Part shown: one piece after another, positions 8,626 through 15,280 of the stretch | Position numbering within the stretch: the stretch's first letter is position 1 | Layout: each line of letters starts with the position of its first letter | DNA from: RGIG250 sp964540025 | GTDB taxonomy: Bacteria > Bacillota > Negativicutes > Selenomonadales > Selenomonadaceae | DNA: 23,051 nt | Direction: 5' to 3' | Assembly: GCA_964540025.1 (NCBI GenBank) | Contig: CAZIKQ010000028.1 | Coordinates: 1 to 23,051, forward strand | The notes under the pieces: generated by a model | What the model was told of the DNA's origin: nothing | Database searches by the model: none | Seen by the model: the letters and a program-made list of their open reading frames with translations, nothing else | Program-made: the position numbers and the translations under genes

Positions 8626-8860
8626 AGTCCGGTAGAATTTTTAGATATTTGTCCAACCGGTCATTGACGTATCCGGCCAGGAGGTTTTCCCTTGCCGAAG
8701 GGGTGTGCTTTGCGTGGTATTTATACCGCCTTATTGGAATAATATTTTGCCAATTAGCGGAACGATGCGAAGCCAGAGTCGCCAGAGCAAAAAGTTTAAC
8801 GGTACGGGACAGTTTTACGGCAATAATAAACCACCAGGTTGACGGGTGGTTTTGTATAGC
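8626..8860. other. Non-coding stretch between convergent genes
   Basis: No gene is supported here. The 89-codon open frame at 8649-8918 has no ribosome site, unusual composition (Arg/Ala/Cys-rich) and runs through two hairpins into the neighbouring gene. A hairpin AAACCACC/GGTGGTTT (8828-8835 / 8845-8852) with flanking T and A runs could act as a further terminator on either strand. The stretch may be a family-specific interspersed repeat, but no second copy lies in this window. Confidence 0.4.
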
Positions 8861-8893
8861 AAAAACCCGGCGCAGTACAAGACTGAACCGGGT
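8861..8893 (-). terminator. Terminator of the EFR1-type gene
   Basis: Read on the minus strand, AACCCGG (8893-8887) pairs with CCGGGTT (8870-8864) and a run of five T follows (8865-8861). It lies 13 bp after the stop of the minus-strand flavodoxin/ferredoxin gene. Confidence 0.75.
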
Positions 8894-8905
8894 TCTAAAA
8901 GCTGC

Positions 8906-9661
8906 TTACAGGAAATAGGCGTTGGATTTGGCCTCTTTCAGCTTTTCCGTGAACATAGCGGAAAATTCGTTGTAGGCGGGGACGTCCATGTGCTTTGCTC
9001 CCATGGGGCAGCGGCGGATGCAGCGGAAGCAGGCGATGCACCGATTTGGATCAATAATGCGGTTGTCCGCTCCGATGGCCTGCATGGGACACTCTAACCT
9101 GCAGCGGCCGCAGTCGATGCAGGCATCGTTTGTAAGCGGGACGAAGGAGCCGCCCTTGCCGCCCTCCTTATAGGGCCGGTTGCCCGGTACGTTTGGCTGA
9201 CTATAGTCGCCTTGGTTCAGCTTTTTGGCCACTTTTTCCGCAAAGCGGGCGTCCTCGGCCAGGTCGGCCTTGTTGGGACGGCCGACCTGGATGCGGCCAT
9301 AAGTGTGCTCGCCGATCAGGGCTGCCGCCGCTATGGGGAGGAAGCCCTGGGCGGTGAGCAAATCGCAAAATTCCAGCAGGGCGTCATCGTAGTCCCGATT
9401 GCCGTAGGTTACAGTAACGATGCAAGGGGTTTTATCACCCGTCACTCCAGCCAGGCGTTCCACAAAGCCTTTGAACAGCCGGCCGCCGTACACCGGTGCG
9501 CCAAACACAACGACCTTATCCGGGCCAAACTGGGCCTGCCGTCCCTGGCAGGTGAGGTCAAGTTCATCGTAGGCTTCGCCCAGGTTTTTAGCGATGGCGC
9601 AAGCGCTTTTGCGGCTGTTGCCTGTGGGAGAAAAATAGACTGCAGTTACGGAATAATTCAT
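8906..9661 (-). CDS. EFR1-type flavodoxin-ferredoxin fusion protein
   Basis: A 251-residue cytosolic electron-transfer protein. The N-terminal flavodoxin-like domain has the phosphate loop FSPTGNSRKSA (about 10-20) and the GAPVYGGR loop (about 54-61). It is followed by two [4Fe-4S] ferredoxin motifs: CIDCGRCRLECP (Cys181, 184, 187, 191) and CIACFRCIRRCP (Cys208, 211, 214, 218). This is the EFR1 family architecture; its physiological electron partner is unknown. AAGGAG sits nine bases before the ATG. It follows the flavodoxin-like gene (9802-10422) by 140 bp on the same strand with no clear terminator or 19-bp-spacer promoter between, so readthrough from that unit is possible. Confidence 0.9.
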   Translation of the reverse strand: MNYSVTAVYFSPTGNSRKSACAIAKNLGEAYDELDLTCQGRQAQFGPDKVVVFGAPVYGGRLFKGFVERLAGVTGDKTPCIVTVTYGNRDYDDALLEFCDLLTAQGFLPIAAAALIGEHTYGRIQVGRPNKADLAEDARFAEKVAKKLNQGDYSQPNVPGNRPYKEGGKGGSFVPLTNDACIDCGRCRLECPMQAIGADNRIIDPNRCIACFRCIRRCPMGAKHMDVPAYNEFSAMFTEKLKEAKSNAYFL

Positions 9662-9801
9662 ATTTCATTGCTCCTTTATGACCGGTTGGTAGAAGGCATT
9701 GCATACCAGAAGAAATAAAAAGCAAAACAGTATGTAAATAAGGGTTAAGTTCGGATAAGCGCCTGTTGGGAAAAACGCCTCTGGAAATATTTTGCAACTT
9801 T

Positions 9802-10422
9802 TTAGCGGATAAAATGGGTGCCAATCCAGGGCTCTTTTTCCGGCAGACCATATTTTCCCCGGCCCAAAGCGATGGAACGCATTAGGAAGGTCATGTTCCG
9901 GGCCAGAGTCCGCATGGTTTGCAGTCCTTCTCCGTCCTGCAGGGCTTCGCCGGGTCCACGGCCGTGAATGCTGTTCCAGTACTGGCTGGAGGCGATGGGC
10001 ATACCGCAGATGGCGAAGTATTTGTTGAGCTCGTCGAAGGTAGCGGACAGGCCGCCCCGGCGGGCCGCTACGACGCTGGCGCCGACCTTCATGGTTTTGT
10101 CAATGTGGGAGGTGCTGAAGAACAATCTGTCCAAAAAAGCGATGAGGGTAGCGTTGGCGGAGGCGTAGTAAACCGGCGTGGCCACCACTAAACCGTCGCA
10201 TTCCGCAAATTTTTGGGCGGCTTCATTTACTTCATCATTGAAAACGCAGCGGTTCAGGGCAGCGCATTTACGGCAGCCGATACAGCCTCGGATAGCTTTG
10301 TGGCCGATGTGGAGAATCTCCGCCTCCACGGCTTTCTCTTCAAAAACCTTTACCATTTCCTGTAAGGCGATGGCTGTATTTCCGCTGGCATGAGGGCTGC
10401 CGTTGATAAGTAAAACCTTCAT
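9802..10422 (-). CDS. Flavodoxin-like NAD(P)H-dependent FMN oxidoreductase
   Basis: A 206-residue flavoprotein of the NADPH-dependent FMN reductase / iron-sulfur flavoprotein superfamily. The N-terminal FMN phosphate loop is GSPHASGNT (residues 8-16), followed by a cysteine cluster CIGCRKCAALNRC (about 47-59) and ATPVYYASANA (about 81-91). The ATG at 10422 is chosen because GGAGGAGG lies just upstream; the longer open frame starting at 10482 is rejected because it would cover the promoter. A MerR-class promoter (10481-10511) sits directly upstream, tying it to the regulator at 12467. The Cys cluster could bind Fe-S or be redox-active. A role in reducing quinones or other electrophiles is inferred. 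Confidence 0.88.
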   Translation of the reverse strand: MKVLLINGSPHASGNTAIALQEMVKVFEEKAVEAEILHIGHKAIRGCIGCRKCAALNRCVFNDEVNEAAQKFAECDGLVVATPVYYASANATLIAFLDRLFFSTSHIDKTMKVGASVVAARRGGLSATFDELNKYFAICGMPIASSQYWNSIHGRGPGEALQDGEGLQTMRTLARNMTFLMRSIALGRGKYGLPEKEPWIGTHFIR

Positions 10423-10480
10423 AAAAAAACCTCCTCCAAAAACCTGAATGATAATTTTTGCCTGAATGATTACATTATAC

Positions 10481-10511
10481 AATATACAATCTCAAGCTTA
10501 CTTCAAGTCAA
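10481..10511 (-). promoter_or_regulatory. MerR-class promoter of the flavodoxin-like gene
   Basis: On the minus strand TTGACT (10511-10506) and TATATT (10486-10481) are separated by exactly 19 bp, the over-long spacing typical of MerR-activated promoters. The spacer carries CTTGAAG-TAAG-CTTGAG, a degenerate version of the dyad in the two sister promoters. Confidence 0.75.
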
Positions 10512-10549
10512 GTTGTTTGGAGAAGGTTTGGCGGAGAATTACGGGAAAT

Positions 10550-11611
10550 TTATTTCAGGGTGCGGCCGTAGAAGCCTTGCAGTTTATGAACGATCTGGTC
10601 TACGTATTCCGGGACGTAATAGGTTTTGATATGGGTGGCGCCGGGAACCTTGAACAGCTCTTTATCCCTGGTGCCGGTGGCTTTGGCAAAGGCGTCCTCG
10701 GACATATACAGGGAATCGGCTTTCTCCCCGGCAATCAGCAGCAGGGGCTGGTCGATAAGCGAAATGTTATCGGTAGCGTCCCAGGTCATCAGCTCCATGA
10801 GGCTGCTGGTGGTGTAGCTGAAGGTGGAGTTGGGGTGGCGGTGGCTGCGTCCGTAGTAGAGCATACCTTCCCGGTAAAGGTCGGTGCCGATTTTCGCAAT
10901 AGCTTCGTCCGTCAGCGCGTCAAAATCAACGCTGCCGGAATAAGCCGGGGAACCGCCTTTGATTTCCGCTGCCCGGGCGGCAGCGGCCTGAGCCATCCGC
11001 TCCTGGATGCTGTCCAGCTGGGAATCCATGTAGCCGTTGCGGCGAACCCGGCCGCTGTTAAACATACTGATGGCAGCTACGGCTTTGACCCGTTTTTCGG
11101 ATTTAGCGGCGTTTAGGGTATAGCCACCGCCGCCGCAGATGCCCAAAGCGCCGATCCGGTCAGGGTCCACACCTGCGTACTGGCTGATGTAGTCCACCAT
11201 GCCGTGAATATCTTCGGTGCGGTAGTAGGGAACGTCCAGGTGGCGGGGATTGCCGCCGCTGGCTCCCTGAAAAGCGGCATCGGCGGCGATGGTAACGTAG
11301 CCAAGCTCCGCCAGGCACTGGGCGTAGAGACCGGCAACCTGTTCCTTGACGCCGCCGTTGGGATGGGCCACCACGATAGCCGGATATTTTTTGGCGGGAT
11401 CAAAATTGGCCGGAGTGTAGACGTTAGCCGCAATTTTTACCCCGTGGAGCTGGTAATTTACGGGATGAATATTCACCTGATTCTTAACGTTTTCCGTAAT
11501 GGCGTGGTCATAAACCAGCGTGTAAGGATTGTTTTTGTAAGGGGCGGCGCCGGCCGTTCCGGTAACGCCCAGGGCAAGGGCCATAAGGGCGGCTAAATAA
11601 AATTTTTTCAT
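10550..11611 (-). CDS. Secreted dienelactone-hydrolase-like alpha/beta hydrolase
   Basis: A 353-residue protein with a Sec signal peptide (MKKFYLAALMALALGVTGTA, cleavage near Ala22-Ala23), so it is predicted to be periplasmic. It has an alpha/beta hydrolase fold with oxyanion region VAHPNGG (about 82-88). The nucleophile elbow is GICGGG with Cys159 instead of Ser, as in dienelactone hydrolases. An acidic residue in GEKADS and a late His (GATHIK) can complete the triad. The substrate is unknown. It lies 22 bp after the CMD-like gene on the same strand and is surely co-transcribed from the MerR-class promoter at 12396-12426. It is paralogous in layout to the frameshifted hydrolase at 13142-14223, which also has a GICG elbow. 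Confidence 0.88.
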   Translation of the reverse strand: MKKFYLAALMALALGVTGTAGAAPYKNNPYTLVYDHAITENVKNQVNIHPVNYQLHGVKIAANVYTPANFDPAKKYPAIVVAHPNGGVKEQVAGLYAQCLAELGYVTIAADAAFQGASGGNPRHLDVPYYRTEDIHGMVDYISQYAGVDPDRIGALGICGGGGYTLNAAKSEKRVKAVAAISMFNSGRVRRNGYMDSQLDSIQERMAQAAAARAAEIKGGSPAYSGSVDFDALTDEAIAKIGTDLYREGMLYYGRSHRHPNSTFSYTTSSLMELMTWDATDNISLIDQPLLLIAGEKADSLYMSEDAFAKATGTRDKELFKVPGATHIKTYYVPEYVDQIVHKLQGFYGRTLK

Positions 11612-11633
11612 ACTGATTACCTCATTTCGTAAA

Positions 11634-12344
11634 TTATTTTTGTAAGACTTTATCTAAAACATTTTTGGCGTTGGCGCCGGTTTTTTTGCCGACCTTTTCC
11701 GACAGGAGCGCTACCAGTTCCTGAAGCTCCTCAGAGGAGACCCCGGCGTTCATGCTGCAGCGGAAATGACCGGTAAGCTGATTGTTCACGTTGCCGATGC
11801 CGGCCAGGGCGCTGACGGTGGCGATTTCTCTTTCCTGGAAGGTCAGGAGATCCCGCTCAAATAAATCGCAGAAAAGATGCTCCCGGAGCAGGGTGTTGGC
11901 AAAGGGGGCGAAATCGTAGATCTTGCCCGACACGGGGCGGCCGACTAATTCGGTTTGAATTTTTGTGCCGATAGCCAGCCTGTCCCGTTTCGGGTCCACC
12001 GGGCTGGGCTCTCTGCCCCCCGGATCGCTAATCCCGGCTGCCTGGCGTTCCTCCAGGACTCTTATCAGGGTATTAAGGCCATTCAGACAGCGGGGAAAGC
12101 CGCAGTAGGCATAGAGATGGAGCATGACCTCCCTGGCTTCATTGACGGTGAGGCCGCTGTCCAGCGCCTGATTGATGGCCGGGCGCAAGCTGTCCAGATC
12201 TCCCTGAGCGGTGAAAGCCGCCATGGTGGCAATACTGGCGTTTCTGGGCGACAGCGTCTCCGGCTCTGCCGCCTGCGCCGGAGAACCGAAGATGCCCAGG
12301 CTGCACAGCGCCAGGCAGGAAATGATAATAGTTTTTTTGAACAT
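11634..12344 (-). CDS. Secreted carboxymuconolactone decarboxylase-like protein
   Basis: A 236-residue protein with a Sec signal peptide (MFKKTIIISCLALCSLGIFG, cleavage after AQA near residue 25). Two CMD/AhpD-like helical domains are visible. The first has AREVMLHLYAYCGFPRCLNG (about 85-104) with two cysteines. The second has TFQEREIATVSALAGIGNVN and GHFRCSMNAGVSSEELQEL. Family members range from true decarboxylases to AhpD-type redox proteins; the periplasmic location argues against a role in the beta-ketoadipate pathway. AAGGAGG precedes the ATG. First gene of a two-gene unit with the hydrolase at 10550; transcribed divergently from the MerR-type regulator. In Bacillus subtilis the AdhR regulon also contains a CMD-like gene (yraC). 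Confidence 0.88.
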   Translation of the reverse strand: MFKKTIIISCLALCSLGIFGSPAQAAEPETLSPRNASIATMAAFTAQGDLDSLRPAINQALDSGLTVNEAREVMLHLYAYCGFPRCLNGLNTLIRVLEERQAAGISDPGGREPSPVDPKRDRLAIGTKIQTELVGRPVSGKIYDFAPFANTLLREHLFCDLFERDLLTFQEREIATVSALAGIGNVNNQLTGHFRCSMNAGVSSEELQELVALLSEKVGKKTGANAKNVLDKVLQK

Positions 12345-12364
12345 GAAATGCCTCCTTTTTATTG

Positions 12365-12393
12365 TTTACAGCTGCTTAGTTCTTTGCTATAAT
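12365..12393 (+). promoter_or_regulatory. Promoter of the MerR-type regulator
   Basis: TTTACA (12365-12370), 17 bp spacer and TATAAT (12388-12393) give a good sigma-70/A promoter reading toward the regulator gene. Predicted transcription starts near 12400, so the divergent operator (12402-12420) lies at its start site. This implies autoregulation. Confidence 0.7.
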
Positions 12394-12395
12394 CG

Positions 12396-12426
12396 ATTGT
12401 AAAAGTTAAATAGAACTTTAAGTCAA
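12396..12426 (-). promoter_or_regulatory. MerR-class promoter of the CMD-like/hydrolase unit
   Basis: On the minus strand TTGACT (12426-12421), exactly 19 bp, then TACAAT (12401-12396). The spacer holds overlapping dyads: AAAGTT ... AACTTT and TTAAA ... TTTAA. Its first half, CTTAAAG, matches the CTTAAAG-N4-CTTTAAG inverted repeat reported for AdhR. Confidence 0.8.
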
Positions 12427-12466
12427 GAGCTTTTTAGGAAAATTTTGAATTTTTTGGAGGCACAAA

Positions 12467-12946
12467 ATGTTTTATACGATTGGTGAAATGTCAAAAATTC
12501 TCAACATTCCTTCCTCTACCCTGCGCTACTATGATAAGGAAGGACTGCTGCCCTTCGTGGAGCGGTCCGAAGGGGGCAGCCGCCGGTTCAAGCCCAGCGA
12601 TTATGAGGGTCTGTGCATTATAAGCTGTTTGAAAAACTCCGGTATGCCTTTGAAGGATATTAAAGATTTCATGCAGCTGGTCACCGAAGGGGACGCATCC
12701 ATCGATAGCCGCCTGCAGTTGATCGAGAAGCAGCGGGAACGGGTATTGCAGGATCTGGCAAAAATTCAGCGGCTGCTGAAGGTCCTGGATTACAAGGTTT
12801 GGTATTATTCTACGGCTAAAGCGGCCGGGACTACGGCCGTGCCCCGGGAAATGCCGGAAGAAGACGTTCCCGAGGAACTGCGGGAGGTCCGCAGATACCT
12901 CAGGGATATTCGCTATAAGGACGAAAAGATGGCCCCTGCTGAATGA
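12467..12946 (+). CDS. MerR-family regulator, AdhR/NmlR-like
   Basis: A 159-residue transcription factor with an N-terminal winged helix-turn-helix (YTIGEMSKILNIPSSTLRYY, residues 3-22; GGSRRF at 36-41), then a dimerisation coiled coil (about 80-115). Cys54 in IISCLKNSGM aligns with the single conserved cysteine that senses aldehydes and quinones in AdhR/NmlR proteins. A second cysteine, Cys50, lies one helical turn before it. GGAGG precedes the ATG at good spacing. Divergent from the CMD-like gene; three nearby promoters have the 19-bp spacing this family remodels. Activation of the flanking periplasmic enzymes under electrophile stress is an inference. Twenty-six further sense codons follow in frame after the stop (see 12947-13058). 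Confidence 0.9.
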   Translation: MFYTIGEMSKILNIPSSTLRYYDKEGLLPFVERSEGGSRRFKPSDYEGLCIISCLKNSGMPLKDIKDFMQLVTEGDASIDSRLQLIEKQRERVLQDLAKIQRLLKVLDYKVWYYSTAKAAGTTAVPREMPEEDVPEELREVRRYLRDIRYKDEKMAPAE

Positions 12947-13058
12947 ATCTACGTCAACGGCGAGGTGCGGGACGGCATGCTGGACGTTAAGGAACGCCGC
13001 GCAAAAATCCGGTATGCCCCTTGAAGCGTTTCAAAAGTTAGTGGCCGCTACGGCTTAA
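12947..13058 (+). pseudogene. Coding-like remnant after the regulator
   Basis: Directly after the regulator's TGA the same frame stays open for 26 codons (IYVNGEVRDGMLDVKERRAK and a few more). A second frame then continues with QKSGMPLEAFQKLVAATA and a TAA at 13056-13058. The composition looks like real coding sequence joined across a frameshift, with no start of its own. It may be the tail of a lost gene or of a longer ancestral regulator. The family is not recognised. Confidence 0.35.
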
Positions 13059-13076
13059 AGGCCATATCCGGAAAAT

Positions 13077-13121
13077 AAAAAATCTCTGGCTGTGACCCAG
13101 GTGGGAGCCAGAGATTTTTTT
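13077..13121. terminator. Bidirectional terminator between regulator and hydrolase
   Basis: AAAAAATCTCTGGCT (13077-13091) pairs perfectly with AGCCAGAGATTTTTT (13106-13120) around a 14-base loop. T-runs are present for both directions, so it can end both the rightward regulator transcript and the leftward cupin-hydrolase transcript. Confidence 0.9.
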
Positions 13122-13141
13122 GCCTTAAAAGGAGGGCAGGA

Positions 13142-14223
13142 TTACTTTAAGTTTTTCTTGAAGAATTTTTCCAGCTTATCGAAGGGGATCATATCCACCT
13201 TATCGTACAGATCGAAGTGGATGGCGTCCTTGACGATGACCAGCTCCTTTGGTTCGGCGGCTTTGGCGTAAGCCTCCTCCGTGAAGTAGCGGGAGTGGGC
13301 TTTTTCCCCCATAATGAAGAGCATGGGGCGGGGGAAATCGTTTCAATATCCTGGAAGGGATAAAAATTCATAAATTTCGCATTGGTGGCTTTGTCAGAAC
13401 GGGTGTTGATTTCAAAGGGCTCCCCCTGGGGCACAAATTCGCCCCGGCCATGGTAAAATTCGTAAGAAGCCTTGCGGGTAGCCGGAGAATTTGCGTCTAC
13501 GGTAAAGGGAGAACCGCCCACGAAAACCTGCTCTCCCCCCAGAAAATCAGCGTAACGCTGCTGGGCGGCTTCGGCGATAACCTTTTTGCGCTGCTCGAGG
13601 CTAAAGGAATTGTTGATGCCGCTGCGGCGCATTTCGCCGATGTTATACATACTCACGGTGGCAACGGCTTTCATGCGGGGATCGATTTTGGCGGCGCTGA
13701 TGACGAAGCTGCCGCTGCCGCAGATGCCGATGATGCCGATTTTTTCCCGGTCCACAAAATCCTTGGTGCCTAAAAAATCTACCGCCGCGTTGAAGGTTTC
13801 CGCGTACAGATCAGGGGCGATGCCATGGCGGGGAAAACCGCCGCTTTCACCCCAGAACAGCTGGTCGACGGCCAGCGCCACGAAACCTCTGTGGGCCATC
13901 TGGGCGCCATAGACGCAGGAAGCCTGTTCTTTGACGGCTCCCATGGGATGGCCGATGACCAGCGCCCGGCCCGGCGCTTTCAAGCCGGCGGGAACAAACA
14001 GGTTGCCGACGATTTCCATACCGTATTGATTGCTGAAGGACACCCGATAAAGCTTCACGTCAGCGGGAACGGTGAAGGTGGCGAAATCCCGGGCGGTGAT
14101 TTCCGTCATGGTGGTTTGGGGTCTGTGGGCGTCTGCCGCCAGAGCCGGAGCGGTAAAGAGGGGGGCTGTTGACAGAACGGAAGCGGCGGCAGCGACAGCT
14201 AAGGCGCGACGTAAAATTTTCAT
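13142..14223 (-). pseudogene. Secreted alpha/beta hydrolase with a one-base frameshift
   Basis: A second signal-peptide-bearing hydrolase (Sec signal 1-30, cleavage after ALA) with oxyanion region GHPMGAVKEQ (91-100) and a GICGSG elbow with Cys168 as nucleophile, as in dienelactone hydrolases. The reading frame breaks at a G-run at 13330-13334. Upstream of it the protein reads ...FQDIETI. Downstream the correct continuation (MLFIMGEKAHSRYF ... DAIHFDLYD) is in another frame and ends at 13142. Adding one G to the run restores a full protein of about 360 residues with acid and His. As written, the frame continues nonsensically to 13189 and loses the catalytic His. It could be a real mutation or a homopolymer error. 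It lies 41 bp after the cupin gene, with GGAGG before the ATG. Confidence 0.85.
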
Positions 14224-14264
14224 CAGAATTTTCCTCCTTCGTCATTCATTTATATTTGGCAGGG

Positions 14265-14780
14265 TTATTCCGGGATTTCCCGGGGGTATTGCTCGTCGCT
14301 TACCGGCTCCAGCCAGGTTACCCCTTCCGGGCTCGGCTCGGAGATGGCGATGTGGCTCATGGAGGTAGTGGCGGCGCCCCCGTGCCAGTGCTTGACGCCG
14401 GCGGGGCATTGCACTACGTCGCCCTGACGGATAACCGTCACCGGCTTGCCCCATTCCTGGGTGTAACCAACCCCTTCGGTAACGATGAGGGTCTGGGTGC
14501 GGCTGTGAATGTGCCAGTTGGTTCTTGCTCCGGGGGTAAAGTAAACCAGCGCGCCATAGACCGGGGCTTCGGCGGTGGCGCTGAAAAGCCGGGTGGCGTA
14601 AGCGAGGCCAACGAAATTTTTGCCGTTGGTCTGCGCGGTAGGGAGCGCGGCGGCCTGTTTCACCGTCTGCACAGGCTGCGGGGCGGCTGATACGGCGGAA
14701 GCAGTCCCGGACAGGGAAAAGATAAGCGTGGCTGCTGCGGCAGCTGTTCTGGCCGTCAGGGCGCGGCGAAATTTTTTCAT
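14265..14780 (-). CDS. Secreted cupin-domain protein
   Basis: A 171-residue protein with an N-terminal signal peptide (about 1-32, ending SAVSAA), predicted periplasmic. A single small cupin barrel has metal-ligand positions visible: His90 and His92 (WHIHSRTQT), Gln97 and His131 (GVKHWHGG); the usual Glu is replaced by Gln. Such cupins commonly sit beside CMD-like and hydrolase genes; the reaction is not known. AAAGGAGG precedes the ATG. It is first in a unit with the frameshifted hydrolase and is driven by the MerR-class promoter at 14907-14937. A repeat fragment lies in its 5' leader. Confidence 0.87.
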   Translation of the reverse strand: MKKFRRALTARTAAAAATLIFSLSGTASAVSAAPQPVQTVKQAAALPTAQTNGKNFVGLAYATRLFSATAEAPVYGALVYFTPGARTNWHIHSRTQTLIVTEGVGYTQEWGKPVTVIRQGDVVQCPAGVKHWHGGAATTSMSHIAISEPSPEGVTWLEPVSDEQYPREIPE

Positions 14781-14820
14781 AATAAAGTCCTCCTTTGGAT
14801 ATCAATAATCCGTCTTATAG

Positions 14821-14870
14821 TCTCCCGTTTAGGGGAGGCATGGGGGTGTGGCTCTCCTCCAGGGGAGGAT
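14821..14870. repeat. Degenerate palindromic repeat fragment in the cupin leader
   Basis: Two short hairpins (CTCCC/GGGAG at 14822-14837 and CTCTCC/GGGGAG at 14852-14867) resemble the arms of the repeat at 22696-22861 without its middle. It lies between the promoter and the cupin start, so it is transcribed as leader RNA. Confidence 0.5.
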
Positions 14871-14906
14871 TTGATCATTCCCGTCGGTACAATAATACCT
14901 GAGGAC

Positions 14907-14937
14907 AATATAGCGGTTAAAGCTGACTTTAAGTCAA
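14907..14937 (-). promoter_or_regulatory. MerR-class promoter of the cupin/hydrolase unit
   Basis: On the minus strand TTGACT (14937-14932), exactly 19 bp, TATATT (14912-14907). The spacer contains CTTAAAG-TCAG-CTTTAA, which agrees almost perfectly with the CTTAAAG-N4-CTTTAAG operator reported for Bacillus AdhR. It is the best of the three sites. Confidence 0.82.
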
Positions 14938-15280
14938 TACGAAAAAATATTTAATGAGATTTTTTAGGAAAGATAAGCCTCCGCAATTGACCGCAAATCG
15001 GAATTTTCGGCTCACCAAATTCATCGTGTCCAAATAATTCACCTTTCCCTATTGACAATGTATCGGACGTATTATTAAATCTTACAGTATGCAATATAGT
15101 AATCATCATATGCTATAATGAAAGTCTGTTGTCGGTTTTTACAAGGAAAGGATGAAATTCGGTGATTTTAATTTTGGGTGAAGGGGAAGGACGGCTGATG
15201 CGGGGCAGCGCTCACGGGGACACGGCTCATTCGCCGGCAGGCTCCGCGGTTTGCTGGCCGGGAAAAGGGGAGAATGAGAA
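14938..15280 (+). other. Upstream region of the symporter gene
   Basis: No clear gene. A perfect TTGACA (15052-15057) with 17 bp to TTAAAT (15075-15080) and a TATAAT at 15114-15119 suggest promoters reading right. A 40-codon frame (GTG 15162 to TGA 15284) overlaps the symporter ATG by ATGA and might be a leader peptide; its support is weak. Confidence 0.45.

Noticed and set aside
8649..8918. 89-codon plus-strand frame between adaA and the EFR1-type gene
   Set aside because: No ribosome site, odd composition, crosses two hairpins and the 3' end of the opposing gene; no recognisable domain.
10550..12344. Beta-ketoadipate (aromatic ring cleavage) pathway, suggested by the dienelactone hydrolase-like and carboxymuconolactone decarboxylase-like genes
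   Set aside because: Both products carry signal peptides, no ring-cleavage dioxygenase or other pathway gene is present, and both families contain many members with other functions.
13189..13345. Programmed frameshifting in the second hydrolase
   Set aside because: No slippery heptamer, stimulatory hairpin or pseudoknot is evident, and the family does not use it; a one-base deletion in a G-run is simpler.
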